Source: a bacterium (Candidatus Blackallbacteria) CG13_big_fil_rev_8_21_14_2_50_49_14 (GTDB lineage Bacteria; Cyanobacteriota; Sericytochromatia; UBA7694). From it: a stretch of DNA of 64,000 nucleotides. A model generated the notes under the pieces. It saw nothing but the letters and a program-made list of their open reading frames with translations. It had not been told where the DNA came from and made no database searches. Both the position numbers and the translations under genes were made by a program. Positions within the stretch are counted from its first letter, which is position 1. Each line of letters starts with the position of its first letter. Location of the stretch: NCBI GenBank assembly GCA_002783405.1, contig PFGG01000071.1, positions 46,012-110,011 of the forward strand, written 5' to 3'. Below are positions 24,387 through 33,236 of the stretch, piece by piece.

Positions 24387-24629
24387 TTAAACAGAAGCGG
24401 AACGCATCGCACGGGGAACAGGAAATTGGAGCAGGTTCAAAGGATTTTGCTCCTGGGGAGCGGGGGAAAGCTCCAGCGTATCGCGAAAACGCAGATCTGG
24501 CTGAGGAGCCAGGGGTTGGGGTTGCTTTAAGGCGCGGGAAGTCGGACGAATCTGCACGTAGTCAATTTCAACTTCGCGTTCAAGACTGAAGAGACTGCGC
24601 ATCGGGTGATTCGAAACAGATCCTGCCAT
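24387..24629 (-). CDS. Small hypothetical protein, 80 residues
   Basis: I do not recognise this protein. ATG 24629 has GGAGA 7 bases upstream and is preferred over 24674. The product is polar, without membrane segment, with a Pro/Gln-rich middle (LKQPQPLAPQPD) and the phrase RDTLELSPAPQ. A similar D-T/S-x-x-V/L-S phrase (QDSVNVSN) follows the Pro-rich leader of the caleosin-like protein nearby. It is bounded by a strong bidirectional terminator. It may be a small disordered protein. Confidence 0.5.
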   Translation of the reverse strand: MAGSVSNHPMRSLFSLEREVEIDYVQIRPTSRALKQPQPLAPQPDLRFRDTLELSPAPQEQNPLNLLQFPVPRAMRSASV

Positions 24630-24828
24630 AGGCTTTTCTCCAGTACGAGCGTGATTAAAATTATCATAAACCACAGGTCTGAATTATTTCAAGAGTATTT
24701 ACAAATTGTGACACTCTCAATACAGTTTTCATTTTCGTCAAGTAGATTCCACGATCGATTTTGCCTGAAGCGAGCCTGTGAAAGCAAAAGGGTGCCAGCC
24801 AGCTAAGCCCTGTACTATACTGAGAAAC

Positions 24829-25554
24829 ATGCAAACACATTCAGCTCCCTCACCCAGTCGCCAGAATGTCTGGCAAATGTTCGACCGGATTGCCCACCGC
24901 TATGATTTTCTCAATCATACCCTCTCCATGGGCATTGACACGCTCTGGCGGCAAAAATTGGCTCAGCAGCTCCCCCCACGCCCTGATTTGAAACTCTTGG
25001 ATCTGGCCACAGGTACCGCCGATGTGCTGATTACCCTCTGCCAGGAAAACAAAAGCATCAGCGAGGCCTTGGGGCTTGACCTTTCTGAACAGATGCTCAG
25101 CTATGGCCGCCAAAAACTCAAACAAGAAGGCCTGGAAAACCGTGCCGAACTGCGCTTGGGTGATGCCTGCGAAATTCCTGTCGAAGCGGCGAGCTATGAT
25201 GCCGTCACCATGTCCTTTGGAATTCGCAATGTTTTGGATATGGATCTCTGTTTGCGTGAAATTTACCGCAGCCTCAAACCCGGTGGACGCGCTTTGATTC
25301 TTGAGTTTTCTTTGCCTGAAAGCCGTCTGGTTCGCCCCGGATACCTGCTCTATCTGCGTCATTTGCTGCCCCGGATAGGCGCAGCGGTTTCAGGTGATGA
25401 CGCCGCTTACCGCTATCTCAATCAAACGATTGAAACCTTCCCCTGTGGTCAGGATTTTTGCGATCATATGATTGCTGCGGGTTTTCAGAATGTTGATTTT
25501 ATGCCCCAAACCTTCGGCATTGCCACGATTTACCAGGGCGATAAGGCCTTTTAA
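24829..25554 (+). CDS. ubiE: Demethylmenaquinone/ubiquinone C-methyltransferase UbiE/MenG
   Basis: This 241-residue SAM-dependent methyltransferase does the last C-methylation of menaquinone (or ubiquinone/plastoquinone-type quinone). The family signature is YDFLNHTLSMGIDTLWRQKL; motif I is LLDLATGTADV, followed by GLDLSEQML and MSFGIRNVLD, and the C-terminus has FGIATIYQGDK. ATG 24829 is chosen; the frame runs upstream to a GTG at 24778 without similarity. No Shine-Dalgarno precedes 24829, and a TATACT box ends only 7 bases before it, so the message may be nearly leaderless. With the lone gene one cannot tell which quinone is made. Confidence 0.93.
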   Translation: MQTHSAPSPSRQNVWQMFDRIAHRYDFLNHTLSMGIDTLWRQKLAQQLPPRPDLKLLDLATGTADVLITLCQENKSISEALGLDLSEQMLSYGRQKLKQEGLENRAELRLGDACEIPVEAASYDAVTMSFGIRNVLDMDLCLREIYRSLKPGGRALILEFSLPESRLVRPGYLLYLRHLLPRIGAAVSGDDAAYRYLNQTIETFPCGQDFCDHMIAAGFQNVDFMPQTFGIATIYQGDKAF

Positions 25555-25572
25555 AAACCGCAGACTGAATCC

Positions 25573-27555
25573 TCAGGCGGAATGATGAATCAGCTCATAG
25601 ACCTTTGAATCGACAAAGATCTTATAAAGCTCGGCATCGAGCATGCCATCTTTGACCTCAAAGCCCAAAATATCCAAAGCTTTGGAAATTGGCAGGGCTT
25701 TTTTATAGGGGCGGTCACTGGCCGTCAGGGCGTCATAAATATCTGAAATGGTCATCATTTTTGACTGTACAGGAATTTCTTCGGCATTCAAACTGCGTGG
25801 ATAGCCTCTGCCATTTAATTTCTCGTGGTGGGCATAGGCAATCTGGGGCACGTTCTTTAATTCCGTGGTCCAGGGAATTTGGCTTAAAAACTCAAAGGTA
25901 TGGGTCACGTGGGATTCAATCTCAAGGCGTTCGTCCTGATCCAGCGAGCCCTTCACAATCGAAAGGCGGGAAAGTTCAAAGGGGGTGAGCAAAGGATAAT
26001 CCTGTTGGTTAAAACTGAAGACCTCATGCTGAATTTCCTGCAAGCGCTGAGAAGCTTCCTGCGCCAAAACCGTGGGCCGGTTGGTCTGCAGAATCAACTG
26101 AAAATTATCTTCAAGTTTTTGCAAGCGGCGGAAATATTCTTCTTCCAGCTCAGGAAAAAACTGCAGGGCCTTGTCTTTTTCCATTTCCAAAAGATACTGA
26201 AGTTTGCGCAGATTATAGTCGTTTTCAAGCCCTTTGCGAATCAGCTCAAAACGGTGCTGAATAGCGCTCAGTTCATCGGGATAAAGTTTTTCAGCCTTGA
26301 CCAGTACATTTTCACGCACGCCGATTTTGCCGAAGTCATGCAAAAGAGAGGCATACTGAATCTCTTTCAGTTCCTGCCGAGAAAAGCGCACGTTCTGATA
26401 GGGGCCCTGATCGACACGGTCCAGTTTTTCAGCTAACCCGACCGTTAAAACGGCCACACGCTCAGAGTGGCCCGAAGTGGTCGGGTCTCGCGATTCAATC
26501 GCCTGCACCGAAGCCCGAATAAAGCCTTCAAACAGGGATTGAATTGCGGCGTATAAACGGGCATTCTCAATCGCTACAGCGGCCTGACTGGCCAAAGAAG
26601 AAAGCAGGCTTTCATCTTCAGCCCCAAAAACCAGAATATCCGCCTGCAAAGCTTGCGGGCTGGTTAAATCCAAAGGCGCTGACCAATCGCGTTTTTTATT
26701 CAGCATCTGCAGAATGCCAATCACTTCGCCCTTGGGATTGCGCATGGGCACAGTCAGCATCGATTGGGAATGATAACCTGTATTCTGGTCAAAACTCTGA
26801 TTAAAATTAAAGGGATAGTTTTGATTCAGGGTATAGACATTGGGAATATTCAAAGGCTCGCCACTCAACGCCACATAACCCGCGATACTTTTCTCATTGA
26901 TATCCATTGAAAATTCGCTGAAATCCAATTTCAGGCTCATATTCCGCGTCCACTTAAAACGCAAGCCCTTGTTCGCAAAGGGATTTTTGGGATCTTCTTC
27001 CACCCCCGCACGGGTCTCGATCAGATACAAACTGCCCGAATCTGAAGCCGTGATTTCCATACTGCTTTTGAGAATTTTATCCATCAGGGTGTCTAAATTG
27101 CGCTCGGTTGAAAGTGCCACGCCAATTTCATTCAAATCTTGCAAGCGATGACGTTGCTGCGCCAATTGCGCAGACAGACGGTGCATTTCAGCCTGAGTTA
27201 ATGACAGGCTATAGAGACGGTTCAGTAAAAAAGCCAGACGTTCCGGCTCGGGTGGCCCCACACAATATTCAGCCAACCAGGGCAGACCGGTCCAAGCCAC
27301 ATCAAACTGCTGGGCATGCTCCAAACAGAGAATACAGGAAAGAGCAGAAAGCTCAACAGCAGGACGTTTTTCCAGAAGTTTAAATTCAGGCAGGCCACAC
27401 ATCAAAATACGGGGGGAACTCAGATCCAAGCTGGAAATATCGCTGGTGTGTACAGAATAAAAGGCAAAACGCTCTCCCAAAAGGCTTTCAATATGGGAAA
27501 CAAAACTATCAAAAATAGGACTGATATAGTAAACAGGAAATAATTCTGCGGGCAT
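25573..27555 (-). CDS. GAF/HD-GYP protein with a helical insertion, putative c-di-GMP phosphodiesterase
   Basis: HD-GYP enzymes hydrolyse cyclic di-GMP. The 660-residue protein has a degenerate receiver-like N-terminus (about 1-130) without the phospho-Asp, a coiled coil, a GAF domain (about 165-335; SDSGSLYLIE, ...ESLLSSLASQAAVAIENARLY), then HD-GYP: SGHSERVAVL, LLHDFGKIGV and HHEKLNGRGYP with SDIYDALTASDRPYK. The metal-binding HD and GYP motifs are intact. Between KLYPDELSAIQHRF and IESHVTHTFEFL is an insert of about 105-115 mostly helical residues. ATG 27555 follows AAGGTGG; GTG 27564 is less likely. TGCTATAAT lies 37 bases upstream. It is probably monocistronic. Confidence 0.88.
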   Translation of the reverse strand: MPAELFPVYYISPIFDSFVSHIESLLGERFAFYSVHTSDISSLDLSSPRILMCGLPEFKLLEKRPAVELSALSCILCLEHAQQFDVAWTGLPWLAEYCVGPPEPERLAFLLNRLYSLSLTQAEMHRLSAQLAQQRHRLQDLNEIGVALSTERNLDTLMDKILKSSMEITASDSGSLYLIETRAGVEEDPKNPFANKGLRFKWTRNMSLKLDFSEFSMDINEKSIAGYVALSGEPLNIPNVYTLNQNYPFNFNQSFDQNTGYHSQSMLTVPMRNPKGEVIGILQMLNKKRDWSAPLDLTSPQALQADILVFGAEDESLLSSLASQAAVAIENARLYAAIQSLFEGFIRASVQAIESRDPTTSGHSERVAVLTVGLAEKLDRVDQGPYQNVRFSRQELKEIQYASLLHDFGKIGVRENVLVKAEKLYPDELSAIQHRFELIRKGLENDYNLRKLQYLLEMEKDKALQFFPELEEEYFRRLQKLEDNFQLILQTNRPTVLAQEASQRLQEIQHEVFSFNQQDYPLLTPFELSRLSIVKGSLDQDERLEIESHVTHTFEFLSQIPWTTELKNVPQIAYAHHEKLNGRGYPRSLNAEEIPVQSKMMTISDIYDALTASDRPYKKALPISKALDILGFEVKDGMLDAELYKIFVDSKVYELIHHSA

Positions 27556-27591
27556 GCACTCCACCTTATCGCTCTATCCGGCGTAACCTCA

Positions 27592-27600
27592 ATTATAGCA
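27592..27600 (-). promoter_or_regulatory. Extended -10 of the GAF/HD-GYP gene
   Basis: TGCTATAAT on the minus strand, giving a predicted leader of about 30 bases. No -35 is needed for this class and none is seen. Confidence 0.65.
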
Positions 27601-27635
27601 CGGCTACTTCCGTTCTCACGGGAACGCTCTGCCGA

Positions 27636-28004
27636 TCAAAGCAATTGCAGAAACTCCATCCTGTTGCCAAAAGGATCGCGGCATTCAAAGCGTTCCAGCC
27701 CAGGAATTTGGATCGAATCCTGAATCACAATCCCCTGGGTCTGCAGATGATTCCGCCAGGCAGCGAGATCGTCTACCTGATAGGCCAAATGGGCTTTGCT
27801 CTCAGCACGTACAGAAAATGTTTCAAGCCCAATATGAATCTGCAGTGCTCCCAATTCACACCAAAACCCACCACGCGCCAACAAGGCTTGGGGCTTGGAA
27901 ATCTCTTTCAGCCCCAATACCTCCAAATAGAACTGGCGGGCGGCCGCTGCCTGATCCGCCTGAACGGTGATTTGCACATGGTGAACTGCGGTGAGCAAGG
28001 GCAT
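27636..28004 (-). CDS. VOC-family (glyoxalase/bleomycin-resistance-like) protein
   Basis: This 122-residue protein has two beta-alpha-beta-beta-beta units typical of the vicinal oxygen chelate fold. Likely metal ligands are His in VHHVQITV, His in HLAYQVDD and Glu in GNRMEFLQL, the usual spacing for FosX/glyoxalase-like members, with RDPFGNRMEF as the family signature. ATG 28004 is chosen, with GAGGT 9 bases upstream; the frame is open to 28190 but that part lies over the flotillin terminator. Substrate unknown: it could be an isomerase, dioxygenase or thiol transferase. It follows the flotillin gene but is separated from it by a strong terminator. Confidence 0.82.
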   Translation of the reverse strand: MPLLTAVHHVQITVQADQAAAARQFYLEVLGLKEISKPQALLARGGFWCELGALQIHIGLETFSVRAESKAHLAYQVDDLAAWRNHLQTQGIVIQDSIQIPGLERFECRDPFGNRMEFLQLL

Positions 28005-28053
28005 AGGAGTAACCTCATAACTGCTTGTGTTTTTCAGTGGTATTGAGCAAAAG

Positions 28054-28085
28054 CAGAAGGCCTTCTCTAGAGAGAAGACCTTCTG
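28054..28085 (-). terminator. Terminator of the flotillin operon
   Basis: A 15-bp stem with one mismatch (28054-28068 and 28071-28085) lies 14 bases past the flotillin stop, with TTTT beyond it on the minus strand. Confidence 0.75.
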
Positions 28086-28098
28086 ATTCAAGCGCGTT

Positions 28099-29880
28099 TT
28101 ATGGATTCGATTTGGGCACCTGTTTGGGCTTGTTGACCACCATCGGCACCGGAGGGGGAGCAGGGGGCTGAGAACTGACCAAAGGTACATTTTGAGTGGG
28201 TTGGGCAGCAGATTTCTCAGAGCTGACCTTGCCCACCAAATCCTTGAGCAATTGGTTCAAATCCAAGCCTTGGCTATCCATCAACTCTTTCAGAATAGGA
28301 TAGAGCATGGTCGAGCGCAGCAGGGTTTCTCCCAGGCCAGACTTGCTTCCATCGCCCCCTGGGCCGCCCATGCCACCCATCTGAATCAATTTGATATCGT
28401 TGATTTTGCCAACCGGAGAGACCAATTCACGGGCAATATCCGGCAAGACTTGAATCAGTTCCTGAATCAGGAGATTTGAGCCCAAAAGACTGCGGGCCTG
28501 CAACATCAAACGCTCACCTTCAGCAGCAGCTGTGGCACGTGCCAATTCGGCTTCTGCCAAACGTTCAATCGCCTTGGCTTCAAGATCAGAGGCTTCAAAT
28601 TTAGCTTGGGCTTCGCGCTGCAGTTTCAAAGCCTGCACTTCGATTTCCATTTCACGCCCCACTTTTTCTTTGCCTGCGGCGGCCTGGGCTTCAATGATTT
28701 CAATTTCAGCCAGACGACGGGCCTTGACGACCTCTTCAACATTCAGAACTTCCTGACGCGCCCGTTCGCGTTCGGCTTCAAATTCAAGCCGCTCTTTTTC
28801 CTTGCGCAAAACTTCAGCCTGGGCTTGGGCTGCAGCCACTTCTTTTTCTTTTTTCTGATCGACAATTTCAATTTCCGCTTTGATACGCGCTTTATCCACA
28901 GCCACCTTGGCCAATTCAGCGGCAGTATCTTTTTCACGGCTGCGTTCAATCAACTGAATTTCAGAATTGATCTGGGCGTTTTTGACCGCCAGTTCCTGTT
29001 TAATTTTGGCCTCATCCACCGATTGCTGTTGGGTGATTTTGACCTTTTCCTGCGAGGCAATTTTCTCAGCGGTTTCAGATTCAATCTGACGGCGCTGTTC
29101 AATCTCCATGCGGTTGATTTCAAGCTCCTGCTGAAGCTCGGCTTCTTTTTGCTCACTGTCCAAAAGCAGAATCGCCTTGCGAGTTTCTACATTCTTGCGG
29201 GCAATTTCTTCTTTGGTGCCCTGCTCAATTTCATTTTTACGCCGGGCAGCTTTTTGAATCGTTTCGGTAATATGGCTGACCCCTTGGGCATCGAAATAAT
29301 TCTCGTCGCTGCGAAAGGTCGAGGCATCCAAATTGCTGATCGTCACAGTTTCAAGCAAAAGACCATTTTCATCCAGTTCATTTTTGACGATATGATGAAC
29401 CGCATCGGCAAAATCATCGCGTTTTTCATGCAGTTCCATCAGGGTTTTCTGCGCCGCAACACTGCGCAGGGCGCTGATCAGTTTGGGGGCAATCAAGGCA
29501 TCCACTTCGAGTTCAGAAATCGAACGGTTGCCCAAGCTGCGGGAAGCCGCCAAAATCTGCTGTTCTGTGGGTTCTACCCGGATATAAAACTCAGCGGAGA
29601 CATCGGCACGCAATTTATCCCCAGTAATCAAAGCCGCTTCACTGCTACGGGTCACTTCAATCCGCATGGTTTCCAGCGAAACCCAACGCAGTTCATGCAA
29701 TAAAGGAATCACCCAAGAACCGCCATCGAGCACCACCTTGGCTTTGCCACTGCCGGTGCGCACAAAGGCCCGACTGCTGGGGGTTTTTATATACAGCTTT
29801 GAAGCTGCAGTCATCAGCCCCACCAGCAAGACCACCACCAGACCAATCAGGCCGGCGATCAACGTCACCATATCATTCAT
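28099..29880 (-). CDS. Flotillin-like SPFH membrane protein (YqiK/FloT type)
   Basis: Flotillins scaffold ordered membrane microdomains. The 593-residue protein starts with one membrane helix (about 5-27), then an SPFH/band-7 domain (about 30-200; RTGSGKAKVVLDGG is characteristic of the YqiK/FloT group), a long Glu/Ala-rich coiled coil (about 205-440) and a C-terminal ELIQVLPDIARELVSPVGKI block seen in flotillins. The last about 90 residues are Pro- and Ser-rich. Its ATG overlaps the stop of the YqiJ-like gene (ATGA), matching the yqiJ-yqiK and yuaF-floT pairs known elsewhere. Confidence 0.94.
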   Translation of the reverse strand: MNDMVTLIAGLIGLVVVLLVGLMTAASKLYIKTPSSRAFVRTGSGKAKVVLDGGSWVIPLLHELRWVSLETMRIEVTRSSEAALITGDKLRADVSAEFYIRVEPTEQQILAASRSLGNRSISELEVDALIAPKLISALRSVAAQKTLMELHEKRDDFADAVHHIVKNELDENGLLLETVTISNLDASTFRSDENYFDAQGVSHITETIQKAARRKNEIEQGTKEEIARKNVETRKAILLLDSEQKEAELQQELEINRMEIEQRRQIESETAEKIASQEKVKITQQQSVDEAKIKQELAVKNAQINSEIQLIERSREKDTAAELAKVAVDKARIKAEIEIVDQKKEKEVAAAQAQAEVLRKEKERLEFEAERERARQEVLNVEEVVKARRLAEIEIIEAQAAAGKEKVGREMEIEVQALKLQREAQAKFEASDLEAKAIERLAEAELARATAAAEGERLMLQARSLLGSNLLIQELIQVLPDIARELVSPVGKINDIKLIQMGGMGGPGGDGSKSGLGETLLRSTMLYPILKELMDSQGLDLNQLLKDLVGKVSSEKSAAQPTQNVPLVSSQPPAPPPVPMVVNKPKQVPKSNP

Positions 29881-30689
29881 TCAAAATTACCTCTTTCATT
29901 TTCATCAGACAAATTCTGTTCATTTTCAGAATGACTGAGTACTTGATACTTGCGGCTCTGCTCCAAGCGGGAACGCAGTGTTTCCGTCCGTTCTGGCGCT
30001 CCCAGATAGTGAAAAAAGTCTTCACTTTCATGGCGCAAAACCGTATAGTTTCGCGTGACAGGGTCATAGCCTGTCACAAAAACGGTTTCCTGCTTTTGCG
30101 GATTTTGACAGCCCGGATGCGTCAGGCAAGCAATCTGCAGCAAGGTTCCATGCGTGGTGTAAATATGCGCACGCCCAGAACCCGCCCCACCAGAGGGGGG
30201 GACTTGCCCAGAAATCACAGTCCCCACACATCCCACCAAATCATCAGGGGTAGTGGCGGCTGAACTTTCTACAAAAAAGCGCGCAAAGACGCCTGAAAAA
30301 AAACGGGTCAGAAAAGCCGAAGTTGCCAAGCCCATTCCCAGACTCAGCAAAAGAACCCAAACAGAGTGAGCCTGCAACTGCATTGACAGCGCTGTATTCA
30401 GTAACAAACCACTGGCGCCCCAAAAGAAAAACAAAAGAATCATTAATATTGAAAGTGGCAGTTTGCCCAGGTTGATAAAACCCAGCCAAGGATTCTCCAG
30501 TTCTCCTTCAGTGGCTTCTGTGTCGCCCCCATGCTCCAGCTCATGATCGCTCCCCTGTTCTCCGCCCAGCCCTTGCAGAGCCAGAAAGAAAAAAGAAGCT
30601 GCCATAATCAGCGCAAAGGGTAAATTACTGAGATGAAACAGATACATCTGCACCACTCCACCAAAAGATTCCAAAAGCGATCCTATCAT
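29877..30689 (-). CDS. NfeD/YqiJ-like membrane OB-fold protein
   Basis: This about 270-residue partner of the flotillin has an N-terminal helix (LPFALIMAASFFFLAL), a short acidic loop, two further helices (LSILMILLFFFWGASGLLL and VWVLLLSLGMGLATSAFLT) and a C-terminal OB-type domain (LVGCVGTVISGQVPP and RAHIYTTHGTLLQI). This is the layout of YqiJ/NfeD proteins encoded beside flotillins. The start is uncertain: ATG 30689 gives a family-like beginning but has no good ribosome site, while TTG 30737 overlaps the stop of the methyltransferase gene (TTGA). Confidence 0.87.
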   Translation of the reverse strand: MIGSLLESFGGVVQMYLFHLSNLPFALIMAASFFFLALQGLGGEQGSDHELEHGGDTEATEGELENPWLGFINLGKLPLSILMILLFFFWGASGLLLNTALSMQLQAHSVWVLLLSLGMGLATSAFLTRFFSGVFARFFVESSAATTPDDLVGCVGTVISGQVPPSGGAGSGRAHIYTTHGTLLQIACLTHPGCQNPQKQETVFVTGYDPVTRNYTVLRHESEDFFHYLGAPERTETLRSRLEQSRKYQVLSHSENEQNLSDENERGNFE

Positions 30690-30733
30690 AACGCGATCAC
30701 TGCCTGAGTCCAAATTCAGACAGCAAAACAAAC

Positions 30734-31426
30734 TCAACGGCGGCGCTGAAAAAAGACGGTGCCCTTGCCCCAGGAAAAGCGCATCTGCTGGCTCTTGAGC
30801 GTTTCAAAATCAGCTTCAGGCAAAGCCCAAGAAACCGTAATCACACGCACTCCAGCAGGAAGTTCACGTAATTTTTGTGAGGCCCGCTCCAAATTTTCGT
30901 CACTGTAACAGGTACCCACCAGAAAAAAAACGGTTCCAGAACTGAGATCGGCCTCAAACCAATTCTGACAGAAGATCTGAATCGTCGCTTCAAGTTTGAG
31001 CTTGTGCAGAAGCCAGCGCAATTTCTCAATAAAACGGGGCACCAGCTCATAGCCCAGCGAACGGCAGTAAAAATAAAGCGAAACGAAGAGCAGATTGCGT
31101 CCTGTACCACAGCCCAATTCTACAAAAACGTCCTCGGGCTTCAGTTCAATTTCCTGGCAAATGGCCTCCAGGGTCGTCCAGGGCGTTTCCCCATACACCG
31201 TCAAATCTTCTGGCAAGCCTTCTTTTTGAGTGGCCTTGCGGCTCAAGGAAAAGGGTGAAGACCAGGCGTATTCCAGCATCCAATAGAGATCAGCCAGAAA
31301 AAGGGGATAGAGACGATAAAAGCGATAGGCTTCCTCTAACCACAATCCAAAGGTATAAAAGTGGTTCCAGAAATTCAAAACCAAAAGCCAGGGCAGTTCA
31401 AGCAGAGCGAAGAGGCTTCGGCGCAT
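30734..31426 (-). CDS. Membrane-associated class I SAM methyltransferase
   Basis: This 230-residue protein begins with about 55 aromatic, hydrophobic residues that could lie on or in the membrane (LELPWLLVLNFWNHFY and YPLFLADLYWMLEYA), followed by a Rossmann-type methyltransferase. Motif I is VFVELGCGTGRN, motif II LGYELVPRF, and FLVGTCYSDENL follows. The arrangement resembles the isoaspartyl/Dot1-like group, but the substrate is unknown. Its stop touches the YqiJ-like gene, so it may be co-transcribed with the flotillin pair. The start has no clear ribosome site and lies 14 bases beyond a hairpin that looks like the pyk terminator. Confidence 0.8.
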   Translation of the reverse strand: MRRSLFALLELPWLLVLNFWNHFYTFGLWLEEAYRFYRLYPLFLADLYWMLEYAWSSPFSLSRKATQKEGLPEDLTVYGETPWTTLEAICQEIELKPEDVFVELGCGTGRNLLFVSLYFYCRSLGYELVPRFIEKLRWLLHKLKLEATIQIFCQNWFEADLSSGTVFFLVGTCYSDENLERASQKLRELPAGVRVITVSWALPEADFETLKSQQMRFSWGKGTVFFQRRR

Positions 31427-31440
31427 TAAAACAGATCAAA

Positions 31441-31461
31441 GCCAGGATTCAGAACCCTGGC
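31441..31461 (-). terminator. Hairpin between pyk and the methyltransferase
   Basis: GCCAGG/CCTGGC arms followed on the minus strand by TTTGATCTGTTTT lie 18 bases past the pyk stop and end just before the methyltransferase ATG. It could be a terminator or an attenuator. Confidence 0.55.
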
Positions 31462-31478
31462 AGATATCCCATTCCACA

Positions 31479-33236
31479 TCAGGTAATATTGGGAATCCCT
31501 GTAAAGATCAAGCCCTGGTTCGGGTCAATCGTAATTTGCCCCTCTTCACGGATAATTTCAAAGGCATTGGCCACACCCAAAAGCACGGGAATGCCCAAGG
31601 ACATGCCTACAATCGCGGCATGGCTGGTCAAGCCGCCCTCAGAGGTAATGATCCCACTGATACGGTCCATGAGGGGCATATAATCGCGGGTGGTCATGGT
31701 GGTGATCAGAATATCCCCTTCCTGCACCTTGCTCATGGCCTCTTCGGCCGTGTGGGCCAAAACGGCACGGCCACTGACAATTTTATGGCCCAAGCCCATG
31801 CCATTGGCCAAAACCTTGGTAACCGTCTCGACTTTGACCATATTGGTCGAGCCCGGTTGTCCGGCAGGAATGCCTGCAGTCATAATCACGGTATCTCCCT
31901 GGCTGACCAGCTCATGCTGAATCGCCTGATCAAGAATCGTTCGCATCAGTGTATCGGTATCCTCAGAAGGTGTAATTAAAATGGGGTAGGTTCCCCACAA
32001 AAGATTCATTTCACGGCAGGTTTTTTGATGGGGGGTGGCGGCTATCACCACCATCGAAGGGCGATGTTTCGCCACCTGCCGGGTAATTGAGCCTCCCAGG
32101 GTCGCGGTGATAATCGCGGTGGCATGTAAATGATGAGCCATTTGACAAGCCGCCGTTCCGACTGCCGCAGCAATATTCTGGGCGGGTTGGTTGGGCAAGC
32201 GACGGGAAGCATTGCGCGCCATTTCAGCTTCAATCGTCAGCGCAATATTGTGCATGGTTTCAACCGCTTCGAGCGGAAAACGTCCTGTGGCGGTCTCGTT
32301 CGAAAGCATGACCGCATCGGTGCCATCCAAAATGGCATTGGCCACATCTGAGGCTTCCGCACGGGTCGGTCGGGGACTGTGAATCATCGAATCCAGCATT
32401 TGTGTTGCCGTAATCACAGGCTTGCCCGCCCGATTCGAGAGCCGGATAATTTTCTTCTGCGCCAAAGGCACATCTTCGGTCGGAATTTCAACGCCCAAAT
32501 CGCCTCGGGCCACCATCACACCATCGGCGATATCGATAATCGCTTCAATATTGTTAATCGCTTCCTGGCGTTCAATTTTGGCAATCACGGGAATATACGC
32601 ACCTTTGCTGGTGAGATAATCCTTGGCCTCCATCACGTCAGCCGGGCGCTGCACAAAAGAAACAGCGATAAAATCCACTTTGTGCTGAACGGCAAACGCC
32701 AAATCACGCTTGTCTTTTTCACTCAAGGCCGCAATCTGCAGCGCGGCATCGGGAAAATTAACACCTTTTTTAGGTCGCAAAGGTCCCCCATGTACCACAC
32801 GACAGACCAATTCCTGCTCTGTTTTTTCTTCGACTTTCAATTCCATATGTCCATCATCGATCAGAACACGGGAACCCACCTCAATATCTTCCATAAGATA
32901 GGGATAAGAAACCGAAGCCCGCTCAGCGGTAGCCACACAGGTCTCTGTGGTAATACAGAAAAGGCTGCCATCGATCAATTCGACCTCGCCATTTTCAACT
33001 TCGCCAATGCGAATTTTAGGGCCCTGCAAATCTTGCAACACCGCAACATTCAACTCTTTTTCCTGTGAAATAGAACGAATGGTATTGAGGGTGACAAGAT
33101 GATCCTCATGGCTGCCATGGGAAAAATTAAGTCGAAAGACATTCACACCCTGTCGAATCAAGGCTTCAATCATATCGGGGTTGGCCGTAGCTGGCCCCAA
33201 GGTTGCTACAATTTTGGTTTTACGAAAGTTTTTCAT
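31479..33236 (-). CDS. pyk: Pyruvate kinase with C-terminal PEP-utilising domain
   Basis: The glycolytic enzyme transfers phosphate from phosphoenolpyruvate to ADP. The 585-residue protein has the N-terminal TKIVATLGPA, the signature IPVIAKIERQEAI, ARGDLGVEIP and MLDSMI with the catalytic barrel, and a C-terminal extension of about 110 residues (IITSEGGLTSHAAIVGMSLGIPVLLG) homologous to the swivelling domain of PEP synthase, as in Bacillus and cyanobacterial forms. AGGAG sits 7 bases before the ATG, and the start overlaps the glk stop (ATGA). Together with glk this is a two-gene glycolytic operon covering the first and last steps. Confidence 0.97.
   Translation of the reverse strand: MKNFRKTKIVATLGPATANPDMIEALIRQGVNVFRLNFSHGSHEDHLVTLNTIRSISQEKELNVAVLQDLQGPKIRIGEVENGEVELIDGSLFCITTETCVATAERASVSYPYLMEDIEVGSRVLIDDGHMELKVEEKTEQELVCRVVHGGPLRPKKGVNFPDAALQIAALSEKDKRDLAFAVQHKVDFIAVSFVQRPADVMEAKDYLTSKGAYIPVIAKIERQEAINNIEAIIDIADGVMVARGDLGVEIPTEDVPLAQKKIIRLSNRAGKPVITATQMLDSMIHSPRPTRAEASDVANAILDGTDAVMLSNETATGRFPLEAVETMHNIALTIEAEMARNASRRLPNQPAQNIAAAVGTAACQMAHHLHATAIITATLGGSITRQVAKHRPSMVVIAATPHQKTCREMNLLWGTYPILITPSEDTDTLMRTILDQAIQHELVSQGDTVIMTAGIPAGQPGSTNMVKVETVTKVLANGMGLGHKIVSGRAVLAHTAEEAMSKVQEGDILITTMTTRDYMPLMDRISGIITSEGGLTSHAAIVGMSLGIPVLLGVANAFEIIREEGQITIDPNQGLIFTGIPNIT

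Noticed and set aside
28005..28190. N-terminal extension of the VOC protein
   Set aside because: It crosses the flotillin terminator and the flotillin 3' end; ATG 28004 has a ribosome site.
28606..29703. A 365-codon plus-strand ORF opposite the flotillin gene
   Set aside because: It is the antisense of the coiled coil of a clear flotillin, Phe/Leu-rich by complementarity, with no ribosome site.
32379..33068. A 229-codon plus-strand ORF opposite pyk
   Set aside because: It is the complement of a well-conserved pyruvate kinase and is rich in His/Asn/Phe as expected for a shadow.
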